From assembly GCA_036379935.1 (NCBI GenBank), contig DASVFT010000016.1, positions 1 to 37,782 on the forward strand: a stretch of DNA of 37,782 bases, in the 5' to 3' direction. The DNA comes from JAOPZW01 sp036379935. Its GTDB lineage: Bacteria > Actinomycetota > Thermoleophilia > Solirubrobacterales > Solirubrobacteraceae. Position 1 is the stretch's first letter, and the number at the start of each line of letters is the position of its first letter. The notes under the pieces were generated by a model that worked only from the letters and a program-made list of their open reading frames with translations, had not been told where the DNA came from and did no database searches. Below are positions 24,200-31,744 of the stretch, piece by piece. Made by a program: the position numbers and the translations under genes.

Positions 24200-24679
24200 C
24201 TAGCGCCTCCGGACGGTGGCCACGGCGAGGGCGGCGACGCCCTCCTCGCGACCGACGAAGCCCATGCCCTCGCCCGTCGAGGCCTTGACGTTCACCTGCG
24301 CTGCGTCCACGGCGAGGCCGGCGGCGAGCGAGTCGCGGATCGCCTCGCGCTGGGCGCCGAGCTTGGGGCGCTCCATGATCACGGTCGTGTCGACGTGCGC
24401 GACCTCGAGGCCGCGGTCGGACAGGGCGGCGACCACCGTGCGCAGGAGCTCCATGGAGTCGGCATCACGGTAGCGCTCGTCGCTGTCGGGGAAGCGCTGG
24501 CCGATGTCCCCCAGTCCCGCGGCGCCGAGGAGGGCGTCGATGACGGCGTGCGTCAGCACGTCGGCGTCGGAGTGCCCGGCGAGACCGCGATCGTGCGCGA
24601 TCGTCACCCCACCGATGATCAGCGGCCGGCCGGCCACGAGGCGATGCGAGTCCCACCCGATGCCGGCGCTCGTGCTCAT
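24200..24679 (-). CDS. ispF: 2-C-methyl-D-erythritol 2,4-cyclodiphosphate synthase
   Basis: 159 residues, normal length. It cyclises CDP-methylerythritol 2-phosphate to MEcPP in the non-mevalonate isoprenoid pathway. Metal-binding residues are visible in GIGWDSHRL (Asp10, His12) and GHSDADVLTHAVIDALLGAAGLGDIG (His36), with FPDSD and the CDP-binding STGEGMGFVGREEG near the end. The ATG at 24679 overlaps the PHP gene stop as ATGA. In most actinobacteria ispF lies next to ispD; here ispD is about 4.7 kb upstream on the same strand with a PHP, an oxidoreductase and an RTX gene in between. Confidence 0.96.
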   Translation of the reverse strand: MSTSAGIGWDSHRLVAGRPLIIGGVTIAHDRGLAGHSDADVLTHAVIDALLGAAGLGDIGQRFPDSDERYRDADSMELLRTVVAALSDRGLEVAHVDTTVIMERPKLGAQREAIRDSLAAGLAVDAAQVNVKASTGEGMGFVGREEGVAALAVATVRRR

Positions 24680-25530
24680 CCGATGGGCTCCAGGCGCCGG
24701 TGGCGGCGCTCGAAGACCGCGAGCTCGGTGACGCCGAGGTCGTCGAGCAGCGCGAGCGCCTGCTCGTAGTCGCGCCCCAGCTCGTCGGGCTGGTGCGCGT
24801 CGCTCGACAGCGCGACGGGATTGCCCGCGTCGAGCACCATCTCCAGGAATGACCGCGACGGATAGAGCTCGCCGACCGGCTTGCGCAGCCCCGCGGTGGA
24901 GAGCTCGACCGCGATGCCCGACTCGGCGATCCCCTCCATGGCGATCTCGTAGTAGTAGCGCAGGTCGCGCTCGGGCGCCGGGCGCTCGCGGCCCCAGTAC
25001 TTGACGAGGTCGGGGTGGGCGAGGATGTCGAACATGCCGCTCATGGCCGCCTCGGCGAGCCACTCGAAGTACGTGCGCCACACGCGGTCCGGCGAGGCGC
25101 TCGCGCCCCAGATGTCGTAGCGGTCGTAGTCCAGCGCGCCGTCGCCGACGAAGTGGATCGAGCCGACCACGTAGTCGAAGTCGCGCGCGGCGAGCAGCTC
25201 GCCCATGCGGTCCTCGCGGCCCGGGATGAAGTCCGCCTCGATGCCGAGCTTGAGGTCGGTCTCGTCACGCACGAAGGCACAGTAGGCGTCGAGGTCGTCG
25301 CGCGCCGAGTGGCGCCACAGCTCGTGCTGCCAGACACCGAGGGCCTGCGTGAAGCGGTAGACGTGCTCGGCGACGCCCAGCTCCTCGATGCCGCGCTCGG
25401 AGGCCACCACGCGATAGCGCTCGGCGTTGTCGGCCGTCAGATAGCGCTCGGCCGGCGTGGCCTCGATGTCGTCGGGGCGCAGGTGGACGTGGTAGTCGGT
25501 CAGCACGAGCGACGATGATGCCAGCCGCAT
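24676..25530 (-). CDS. PHP-domain phosphoesterase, histidinol-phosphatase-like
   Basis: 284 residues. Metal-site motifs of PHP phosphatases appear in order: DYHVHLRPDD (His-x-His), LGVAEHVYRF, LGIEADFIPG, VVGSIHFVGD, DILAHPDLVKYWG, VELSTAGLRKPVGELYP and ALSSDAHQPDELG. This is the HisK/histidinol-phosphatase pattern, so L-histidinol phosphate or another phosphomonoester is the likely substrate. No his genes are near, so the pathway role is not confirmed. The ATG at 25530 shares CATG with the divergent oxidoreductase start. GTG 25539 or GTG 25506 are alternatives. Confidence 0.88.
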   Translation of the reverse strand: MRLASSSLVLTDYHVHLRPDDIEATPAERYLTADNAERYRVVASERGIEELGVAEHVYRFTQALGVWQHELWRHSARDDLDAYCAFVRDETDLKLGIEADFIPGREDRMGELLAARDFDYVVGSIHFVGDGALDYDRYDIWGASASPDRVWRTYFEWLAEAAMSGMFDILAHPDLVKYWGRERPAPERDLRYYYEIAMEGIAESGIAVELSTAGLRKPVGELYPSRSFLEMVLDAGNPVALSSDAHQPDELGRDYEQALALLDDLGVTELAVFERRHRRLEPIG

Positions 25531-26980
25531 GACCTTCACCCGGCGCAGGTTCCTCGAGCGCTCGGCGGCCGCGGGCGCGCTGCTGAGCGCGGGCGGGATG
25601 GCCGGCGCGTGGTCGCCGGCGCAGGCGCGGTCGCGGCTGACGGCGGCGCAGCTGCGCGCGCTGCGCGACGCCGTGCGCGGGCCGGTCCTCTCGCCGGGAA
25701 GCAGCGGCTACGACGCAGCGCGCGTCGTCTTCAACCGTCGCTACGACGGCGTGCGCCCGCCGGCGGTCGTGCGGGCGCGCGATGCCGCCGACGTCCGCGC
25801 CGTCGTCGACTGGGCGCAGCGCCACGACGTGTCGCTGGTCTCGCGCTCGGGCGGCCATGCCTACAACGGCGCGTCGACGAGCGACGACGCCGTCGTCGTC
25901 GACGTCGGGCGCCTGGACCGGGTCGCGCTGGGGGCCGACGGCATCGCGACGGTCGGCCCGGGCGCTCGCAACATCGACGTCTACGCGGGCCTGGCCCGCC
26001 GCGGCGCGACGATCGCCTCGGGGTCGTGTCCGATGGTCGGGGCCGGCGGGCTGATCACCGGCGGCGGCATGGGGCTGGCCGGGCGCGAGCTCGGGCTCGC
26101 GCTGGACCGCGTCGTCGCCTTCGACGTGGTGACCGCCGACGGGCGCCTGCGGCGCGTGGACGCCGGCCACGACGAGGACCTCTTCTGGGCGCTGCGCGGC
26201 GGAGGCGGCAGCTTCGGGATCGTCACCGCGATCCGGCTGCGCGTGCGGCGGGTGAGCAGCGCCGCGTGGTTCTTCGCGTCGTTCCCGCGGTCGTCCGCCG
26301 GCGAGGCGCTCGCCGCGTGGGACGGCCTGGCGCCGGGCGCGACCAGCGCGCTGACCTCGATCTTCACCGTGCCCGGCTCGAGCGGGAGCGTGACGGCGCT
26401 CGGCCAGTACCACGGCCCCGAGGCGGCGCTGCGCCGGCTGGTGGCGCCGCTGGCCGCGGTCCGCGGGGCGCGCCTGCGCGCGGGCACCTCGGGGTACCTG
26501 GCGCTCCAGCGCCGCTGGGCCGGCTGCGCCGACGGAGGCCTGGCCGCCTGCCACCGCGATCCACGCTCGCTGTTCGCAGCCTCGTCGGTCTATGTCTCGC
26601 GGCGCCTGTCCGCGAGCGCGCGCTCGGACGTCCTCGCCGCCGCGGGCCGCGGCGCGACCCTGGTCATCGACGCCTACGGCGGCGCCATCAACGACGTCGC
26701 ACCCGACGCGACCGCCTTCGTGCATCGCGACGCCCGCTTCAGCGTCCAGATCCTCTCCTACGCCGGCGACCTCGCCACGGCCCGCTCGCGCGTCGCCCGC
26801 GCGCGGGGACTCATCGCCCCTCACGGCAATGGTCAGGCCTACCAGAACTACGCCGACCCCTCGCTGCCGGCAGCGCGCCGGGCCTACTACGGGGCCAACT
26901 ACGCGCTACTGCAGAGCATCAAGGCCGCGATCGACCCCGACGACCGCTTCCGGCCCGCCCAGGGCGTCCGGGCCGCCTAG
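25529..26980 (+). CDS. Tat-exported FAD-linked oxidoreductase, berberine-bridge-enzyme type
   Basis: 483 residues. The twin-arginine signal TRRRFLERSAAAGALLSAGG at the N-terminus predicts export of the folded, cofactor-loaded enzyme. The FAD-binding domain shows VSRSGGHAYNGAST (His for 8-alpha covalent FAD) and GSCPMVGAGGLITGGGMG (Cys for the second covalent link), so bicovalent flavin is likely. The C-terminal BBE segment YQNYADPSL and the FRPAQGV end complete the fold. Such enzymes oxidise sugars or secondary metabolites with O2; the substrate is unknown. The start shares CATG with the PHP gene and the stop shares CTAG with the RTX gene, so the gene has no private flanks. Confidence 0.9.
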   Translation: MTFTRRRFLERSAAAGALLSAGGMAGAWSPAQARSRLTAAQLRALRDAVRGPVLSPGSSGYDAARVVFNRRYDGVRPPAVVRARDAADVRAVVDWAQRHDVSLVSRSGGHAYNGASTSDDAVVVDVGRLDRVALGADGIATVGPGARNIDVYAGLARRGATIASGSCPMVGAGGLITGGGMGLAGRELGLALDRVVAFDVVTADGRLRRVDAGHDEDLFWALRGGGGSFGIVTAIRLRVRRVSSAAWFFASFPRSSAGEALAAWDGLAPGATSALTSIFTVPGSSGSVTALGQYHGPEAALRRLVAPLAAVRGARLRAGTSGYLALQRRWAGCADGGLAACHRDPRSLFAASSVYVSRRLSASARSDVLAAAGRGATLVIDAYGGAINDVAPDATAFVHRDARFSVQILSYAGDLATARSRVARARGLIAPHGNGQAYQNYADPSLPAARRAYYGANYALLQSIKAAIDPDDRFRPAQGVRAA

Positions 26981-29274
26981 CGGCGCACGTCCTCGCAGTC
27001 GCCGGCCACCCGGTCGCCGGGGTCGGCGAAGACGACGTCGTGGCCGGGGCCGCAGCGGACGGTGTCGCGGTCGCCGCGGATGACGTTGATGCGGTCGTTG
27101 CCGGGACCGCCGGCGATGGTGTCGGGGTCGAGGTTTCCGAAGATCTCGTCGTTGCCGGAGCCGCCGGCGATGTGGTCGAAGCCGCGGTCCCCGGTGATGT
27201 GGTCGTCGCCGGCGTCGCCGAAGATGCGGTCGTTGTTGGAGCGTCCGGCCATCGTGTCGTTGCCCGGTCCGCCGTGCAGCTCGTCGGCGCCGTACTCGCC
27301 GTCGACGTAGTCGTCGCCGGCGCCGCCGAAGAGCTTGTCGGGGCCGCCCTTGCCGAACAGCGAGTCGTCGCCCGGCGTGCCCGACAGCACATCGGCGTTC
27401 TCGGTTCCCGAGATGACCGAGGCGGCGTCGGAGTCGTTGGCGCCCTCGGCCGGCACGGCGATCACGGTCTCGCAGCCGATGAGCGCGTCGCGTCCCGGAG
27501 CCTCGGCCTCGACGTAGACGGTGTCGCTGCCCGCCCCGCAGTCGATCTCGTCGCGGCTGTCGTCGGCGGCGCGGACGGTGTCGTCGCCGTCTCCGGCGTC
27601 GATGACGTCGGGGCCCGGCCCGCCGACGATGAGGTCGTCGCCGGCGTCGCCGAAGAGCTCGTCGGCCCCCGAGCCGCCGTCCACCTGGTCGGCGCCGTTG
27701 CCACCCTCCAACGTGTCGTCGCCGGAGTCGCCGTGCACGACGTCGCTGCCGTTGTTGCCGGCCAGGATGTCGCGCGCCGCCCCGCCGTCGATGACGTCGT
27801 CGCCGTCGCCGCCGGTGATGTTCTCGGTCCCCGACTCGCCGTAGAGCTGGTCGTTGCCGTCGCCGCCCTTGATGAGATCCGAGCCGCGCCCGCCCTTGAT
27901 GAGGTCGTTGCCGGGTCCGCCGTAGAGGCGGCGGTCGTTGCCGAAGGTCGAGTCGACGATCTGGTCGTCGCCGCCCTCGCCGAAGACGTGGTCGTCGCCC
28001 GGACCGCCGTCGAGGTAGTCGTTGCCGTCGGAGCCGTGGATCGAGTCGTCGCCCGTGCCGCCATCGGCGCGGTCGTTGCCCACGCCGCCGTCGATGCGGT
28101 CGTTGCCGGAGCCGCCGTCGAGCGTGTCGTCACCCGTGCCGCCGTCGAGGCGATCGTCGTAGGAGCCGCCGGCGAGGAGATCGTTGCCGTCGTCGCCGAG
28201 CAGGATGTCGTTCTCGCGCCCGCCGCGCAGCGCGTCGTCGCCGCCGAGCCCGTCCACCAGGTCGCGCAGGCGCGTGCCGGTGATCGCGTCGGCACCGTCG
28301 GTCCCCCGAACGCGCGCCAGGCCGGGCTGGACGGCGACGGCCGCGGGCGCCGTGCCCGGCAGGGCGATGGAGCCCAGTCGCCGGTGCGCGAACGGGCTGA
28401 CCAGCGACAGGCTGGCGCCGCCCCCGTCGGCCAGGTACACGCGCACCGCGTCGGGCGACCAGCCCGGCGCTCCCGGCCCGCGACCCGAGCGGAAGCGCCG
28501 CACGTGACGCCGGCCGACGTCGACGAGGGCAGCGGTCTCGGCGCCGCGGGCGGCGCCCACGGCGAGCGTCGTCCCCTCCGGCGAGGCGGCCACCGCGCCG
28601 CCGACGCCCTGCCCCAGCCGCAGCGGGTGCTTGTCGGGCTTGCGCCTGCCCGCCCGCAGCGCGTAGAGCCGTCGCCGGGCGCTCACCCACGCGCGGCCCG
28701 AGGCGTCGAAGGCGACGCCGGTCGCGCCCTTGACCTTCACGCGCCGCACGAGCCTGCCCGCGCCCAGCGCGACCATCGCCACGCGCCCCTCGGCCAGCAC
28801 GACGCCGGCGAGGGCGCCGTCGCGCGAGACGGCCAGGGCGCTGGCGGTGCCGCGCAGCCGCACGGCGTGGCGCACGGCCAGCGTGCGGGCGTCGACCGCG
28901 AACAGCCGATCGCCGGCGGCGGCGTAGACGCTGGCCCCGCCGGGCGAGACCGCGACGCCGACGGCCGCGGCGCCGAGATCGCGCGTCGTGACCACGTACG
29001 GCGCCGCGCCCGGCAGTGGAGCCGCCGGGACGAGGCCCAGGTCGAAGGCGCCCACCGCGTTGCCGGCCGCCGCGAACGCCCGCCGCCCGTCGTGCGTGAT
29101 GGCGACCGCGCGCGACGGGCCGGGCATGGGCGCCCGCGCCACGACCTGGTTCGTGGTCACGTCGAGCAGCGCGACGTCGTTCATGCCGGTGGCCAGCAGC
29201 GCCACGCGCGCGTGGGCGCCCGGCGCGGCGGCCAGCACGACGACAAGGGGCACGATGGCGAGCGCGCGGCGCAC
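26977..29274 (-). CDS. Secreted beta-propeller / RTX calcium-binding repeat protein
   Basis: 765 residues. A signal peptide (MRRALAIVPLVVVLAAAPGAHA) is followed by about 300 residues of propeller-type repeats (SPGGASVYAAAGD, SPEGTTLAVGAARG, SPDAVRVYLADGGG). From about residue 335 there are some thirty GGxGxDxLxG nonapeptides of the hemolysin-type calcium-binding family, ending in the usual actinobacterial cap (VRCGPGHDVVFADPGDRVAGDCEDV). The repeats fold into a parallel beta-roll when Ca2+ binds. A Sec signal, not a C-terminal type I secretion signal, is present, and no ABC exporter is near. It starts with GTG; no promoter is obvious. DNA-level repeats at about 27060-28260 come from the nonapeptides. 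Confidence 0.9.
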   Translation of the reverse strand: MRRALAIVPLVVVLAAAPGAHARVALLATGMNDVALLDVTTNQVVARAPMPGPSRAVAITHDGRRAFAAAGNAVGAFDLGLVPAAPLPGAAPYVVTTRDLGAAAVGVAVSPGGASVYAAAGDRLFAVDARTLAVRHAVRLRGTASALAVSRDGALAGVVLAEGRVAMVALGAGRLVRRVKVKGATGVAFDASGRAWVSARRRLYALRAGRRKPDKHPLRLGQGVGGAVAASPEGTTLAVGAARGAETAALVDVGRRHVRRFRSGRGPGAPGWSPDAVRVYLADGGGASLSLVSPFAHRRLGSIALPGTAPAAVAVQPGLARVRGTDGADAITGTRLRDLVDGLGGDDALRGGRENDILLGDDGNDLLAGGSYDDRLDGGTGDDTLDGGSGNDRIDGGVGNDRADGGTGDDSIHGSDGNDYLDGGPGDDHVFGEGGDDQIVDSTFGNDRRLYGGPGNDLIKGGRGSDLIKGGDGNDQLYGESGTENITGGDGDDVIDGGAARDILAGNNGSDVVHGDSGDDTLEGGNGADQVDGGSGADELFGDAGDDLIVGGPGPDVIDAGDGDDTVRAADDSRDEIDCGAGSDTVYVEAEAPGRDALIGCETVIAVPAEGANDSDAASVISGTENADVLSGTPGDDSLFGKGGPDKLFGGAGDDYVDGEYGADELHGGPGNDTMAGRSNNDRIFGDAGDDHITGDRGFDHIAGGSGNDEIFGNLDPDTIAGGPGNDRINVIRGDRDTVRCGPGHDVVFADPGDRVAGDCEDVRR

Positions 29275-29329
29275 GGACAGAGGTTCGCGGTCGCCGCCTG
29301 CGGTCCTACCGCGGCGCCCGCGCGACCCG

Positions 29330-29974
29330 TCAGGCGCGCTCGCGCAGCAGCAGCTCGGCGAGGCGCAGGTCCAGCGGCGTGGTGACCTTGAGGTTCTCGG
29401 GCGGGGCGCGCACGAGGCGGACGGTGGCGCCGAGCGCCTCGACCAGCGCCGCGTCGTCGGTCGCGGCGCCGATGACCTCGTCGGGCTGGTCGAGCGCGCG
29501 CTCGAGCACGTCGCGGCGAAAGGCCTGCGGGGTCTGCACCGCCCACAGCCGGGAGCGGTCGAGGGTCCGCAGCACGCGGCCGTCGTCGCCCTCCTTGATC
29601 GTGTCGGTCACCGGGGACGCGGCGATGGCCGCGTCGGCGTCGCGCAGGGCGGCCAGGCAGCGCGCGACGAGCTCCGAGCTGACCAGCGGGCGCGCGGCGT
29701 CGTGGACGATGACGAGGTCGTCGGCCCGCGCCGCGGCCAGGGCCGCCTGGACGGAATGCGAGCGCTGGGTCCCGCCGGCCACGCCGATGGTTCCCCGCGG
29801 GGCGTCCATGCCCGGCGGCAGGGCGACGACGATCTCGTCGATCTCCGTCACGGCGCGCAGGGCGTCGATGGACCAGTCGATCATCGGACGCCCGGCCAGA
29901 ACGGCGAACGCCTTGGGGACAGGTGTCCCAAGGCGTTCGCCACGACCCGCGGCCACGACGAGCGCGACCGCCAC
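29330..29974 (-). CDS. ispD: 2-C-methyl-D-erythritol 4-phosphate cytidylyltransferase
   Basis: 214 residues. It joins MEP and CTP to give CDP-methylerythritol. Signatures are ALVVAAGRGERLG (CTP-binding loop), PKAFAVLAGRPMIDW, VHDAARPLVS, AASPVTDTIKE, QTPQAFRRDVL and the C-terminal ENLKVTTPLDL. AGGAG, overlapping the carD stop, lies 6 bases before the second GTG (29974), which is therefore preferred over the GTG at 29977. Part of the disA-carD-ispD unit, as in Mycobacterium carD-ispD-ispF, but ispF is displaced. A 14-bp perfect inverted repeat lies in codons about 12-24. Confidence 0.96.
   Translation of the reverse strand: MAVALVVAAGRGERLGTPVPKAFAVLAGRPMIDWSIDALRAVTEIDEIVVALPPGMDAPRGTIGVAGGTQRSHSVQAALAAARADDLVIVHDAARPLVSSELVARCLAALRDADAAIAASPVTDTIKEGDDGRVLRTLDRSRLWAVQTPQAFRRDVLERALDQPDEVIGAATDDAALVEALGATVRLVRAPPENLKVTTPLDLRLAELLLRERA
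29904..29940. repeat. 14-bp inverted repeat within ispD 5' coding region
   Basis: GCGAACGCCTTGGG (29904-29917) and CCCAAGGCGTTCGC (29927-29940) are perfect reverse complements with a 9-base loop. In the ispD mRNA this forms a strong hairpin starting about 34 bases after the start codon. The bases also encode the conserved GERLGTPVPKAFA segment, so the repeat must satisfy protein constraints as well. Confidence 0.85.
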
Positions 29975-29983
29975 CACAAGCTC

Positions 29984-30559
29984 CTACGAAACGACCTTCG
30001 CCCCCGCCGACTCGGCCAGCAGGTTGTCGAGGTGCTCTTCAGCCTCGGTCTCGTCCTTGTCGAGCGCGTACATCAGCTCGGAGGCCAGGATCTTCTTGGC
30101 CCGGGTGAACATCTGCTTCTCACCGGTCGAGAGACCCTTCTGATGCTCGCGGATGGCCAGGTTGCGGACCACCTCGGCGAGCTCGTAGATGTCGCCCGTC
30201 TTGATCTTGTCGCGGTTGTGCTTGAACCGGCGATTCCAGTTCTTGGGCATCTCCGAGACGTCGTCCTCGAGGACGGCGAGCACCTTCTTGACCGTCTCCT
30301 CGTCGATGACCCTACGCAACCCGGCAAGGGCGGCGTTCTCGCACGGGACCATCACGGTCATGTCGTTATGGAGGATCTTGATGGTGAGGTACTCGCGCTC
30401 GTCGCCGAACATCTTGCGGACTTCCTTCTTGAGGACCTTGCCCGCCCCGTGATGCGGATAGACGACGTTGTCGCCACACTCGAACTCGATGTGCTCGAGC
30501 TCCACCGGGACGTCGAGGTCCTCCACGAGCTGCGCGTCAGTAACGTCGGGAATGGTCAT
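29984..30559 (-). CDS. carD: CarD family RNA polymerase-binding transcription regulator
   Basis: 191 residues. The N-terminal Tudor-like RNA-polymerase-interaction domain (about 25-90) has FECGDNVVYPHHGAGKV, YLTIKILHNDMTVMVPCENA and AGLRRVI. The C-terminal helical domain (about 95-170) has VLEDDVSEMPKNWNRRFKHNRDKI and LSTGEKQMFTRAKKILASELM, including the Trp that stabilises the open promoter complex in mycobacterial CarD. It adjusts initiation at rRNA and many housekeeping promoters. The 20-residue N-terminal extension is acidic. The Shine-Dalgarno AAGGAGG touches the ATG with no spacer, which is unusual; a downstream start cannot be excluded. It follows disA by 18 bases. Confidence 0.95.
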   Translation of the reverse strand: MTIPDVTDAQLVEDLDVPVELEHIEFECGDNVVYPHHGAGKVLKKEVRKMFGDEREYLTIKILHNDMTVMVPCENAALAGLRRVIDEETVKKVLAVLEDDVSEMPKNWNRRFKHNRDKIKTGDIYELAEVVRNLAIREHQKGLSTGEKQMFTRAKKILASELMYALDKDETEAEEHLDNLLAESAGAKVVS

Positions 30560-30577
30560 CCTCCTTGGGGTTGGGCA

Positions 30578-31690
30578 CTACGTCTGCAAGTAGCGGTCCA
30601 CGAGGTTGATCTCCTGCAGCCTGCGCAGGCCCTCGCGGATGTCCTTGGCGCGGATCTCGCCCACGCCTTCGACGGTCTCGAGCTCGGCGTCGGTCGCGGC
30701 GAGCATCTCGTCGAGGCCGCCGAACTCCTTCACGATCTGCTGGACCACGAGCTTGGGGAGCCGCGGGATGCGGCCGAGGATCCGGTAGCCGCGCGGCGAC
30801 ACCGGATAGTCCAGCGTGTTGAGCTTGCGGTCGTAGCCGAGCAGCTCGGCGAGCCGACCGAAGTCGAGCAGGTCCTGGTGCGGCAGCCGCCCGATCTGCT
30901 CGAGCGAGGCGGCGAAGTCCTCGTCGGTGTCCTGCGCCAGGTAGTCGTGCACGAGGGCGGCCTTGTCGGCCGCGGTGCCGACCATCGTCTCCTCCAGCTG
31001 CATCTCGATCAGGCGCCCCTCGGTGCCGAGCTCGACGATGTAGCGCTCGATCTCGACCGCCATGCGCGTGACGAGCTCGGAGCGCTGGAGCACGGTCAGG
31101 ACGTCGTGCAGCGTGGCGCCACCCTCGAACTCGAGCGCGGTCAGACGAGTGGAGACCTGGTCCAGGCGGGTGCGGTACTTGTCGAGCGTGGCCAGCGCCT
31201 GGTTGGCCTTGGCCAGCACGACGGGGATCTCCTCGAGGATGTACTTCATCCCGTCGACGTAGAGCGACACGACCTCGCGCCGCTGCGAGACGGCGATGAC
31301 CAGCGCATCGGTCTGCTTGGAGACGCGCTCGGCCGTGCGATGGCGCGTGCCGGTCTCGAGCGAGAGGATGGTCGGATCGGGCATCAGCTGGACGTTGGCC
31401 ATCGTGATGCGCGTCGCGTTGCCGTTGAGGACGATGGCGCCGTCCATCTTCGCCACCTGGTACAGCAGCGCCGGCGTGTAGTCGATGTCGAGCTTGATGC
31501 CGCCCGAGAAGAGGAAGCTCAGCTCCTCGGGGTCGCCGATGGTGATGAGGCCGCCCGTGCGCGCGTGGACGATGTTGTCGATGCCCTCGCGCAGCGCCGT
31601 TCCGGGCGCCACCATCTCCAAAGCCTTGACGAGCCGGGGCTCTTGGCGACCTTCGAGCTCTGTGAGCTCATCCCCGGAACGCTGCGCCAT
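30578..31690 (-). CDS. disA: DNA integrity scanning diadenylate cyclase DisA
   Basis: 370 residues, normal length. It makes cyclic di-AMP from two ATP and scans DNA for branched structures. The DAC domain (about 15-150) shows the catalytic KMDGAIVL and GTRHRTAE motifs. A helical linker follows, then the C-terminal helix-hairpin-helix DNA-binding domain (VQQIVKEFGGLDEML, VEGVGEIRAKDIREGLRRL). The ATG at 31690 is chosen; a TTG directly before it is possible. An extended -10 TGCTAGAAT ends 8 bases upstream, indicating a nearly leaderless transcript. Order radA-disA-carD-ispD is the standard actinobacterial one. Confidence 0.97.
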   Translation of the reverse strand: MAQRSGDELTELEGRQEPRLVKALEMVAPGTALREGIDNIVHARTGGLITIGDPEELSFLFSGGIKLDIDYTPALLYQVAKMDGAIVLNGNATRITMANVQLMPDPTILSLETGTRHRTAERVSKQTDALVIAVSQRREVVSLYVDGMKYILEEIPVVLAKANQALATLDKYRTRLDQVSTRLTALEFEGGATLHDVLTVLQRSELVTRMAVEIERYIVELGTEGRLIEMQLEETMVGTAADKAALVHDYLAQDTDEDFAASLEQIGRLPHQDLLDFGRLAELLGYDRKLNTLDYPVSPRGYRILGRIPRLPKLVVQQIVKEFGGLDEMLAATDAELETVEGVGEIRAKDIREGLRRLQEINLVDRYLQT

Positions 31691-31698
31691 CAAGGCCG

Positions 31699-31704
31699 AT
31701 TCTA
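31699..31704 (-). promoter_or_regulatory. Extended -10 promoter of disA
   Basis: On the minus strand TGC directly precedes TAGAAT (TGnTANNNT), 8 bases before ATG 31690. No TTGACA-like -35 lies at 16-18 bases. The 54-base radA-disA gap is AT-richer than its surroundings. Confidence 0.6.
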
Positions 31705-31744
31705 GCAGCGTTTTTAGTCTGACCTTAGGCTCGTCAGATCCACG

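Noticed and set aside
27060..28260. Dense short DNA repeats, CRISPR-like at first sight
   Set aside because: The period is about 27 bases and follows the nonapeptide codons of the RTX repeats; there are no unique spacers between identical repeats.
25609..29385. Very long open frame of 1258 codons on the plus strand across the oxidoreductase and RTX genes
   Set aside because: It runs in another frame of the BBE gene and antisense to the RTX gene. Its protein is low-complexity Arg/Gly/Ala/Val without any family, as expected for shadow frames in GC-rich DNA.
29984..30559. YacL (PIN/TRAM) expected between disA and ispD
   Set aside because: The gene here is clearly CarD; YacL is absent from the window.
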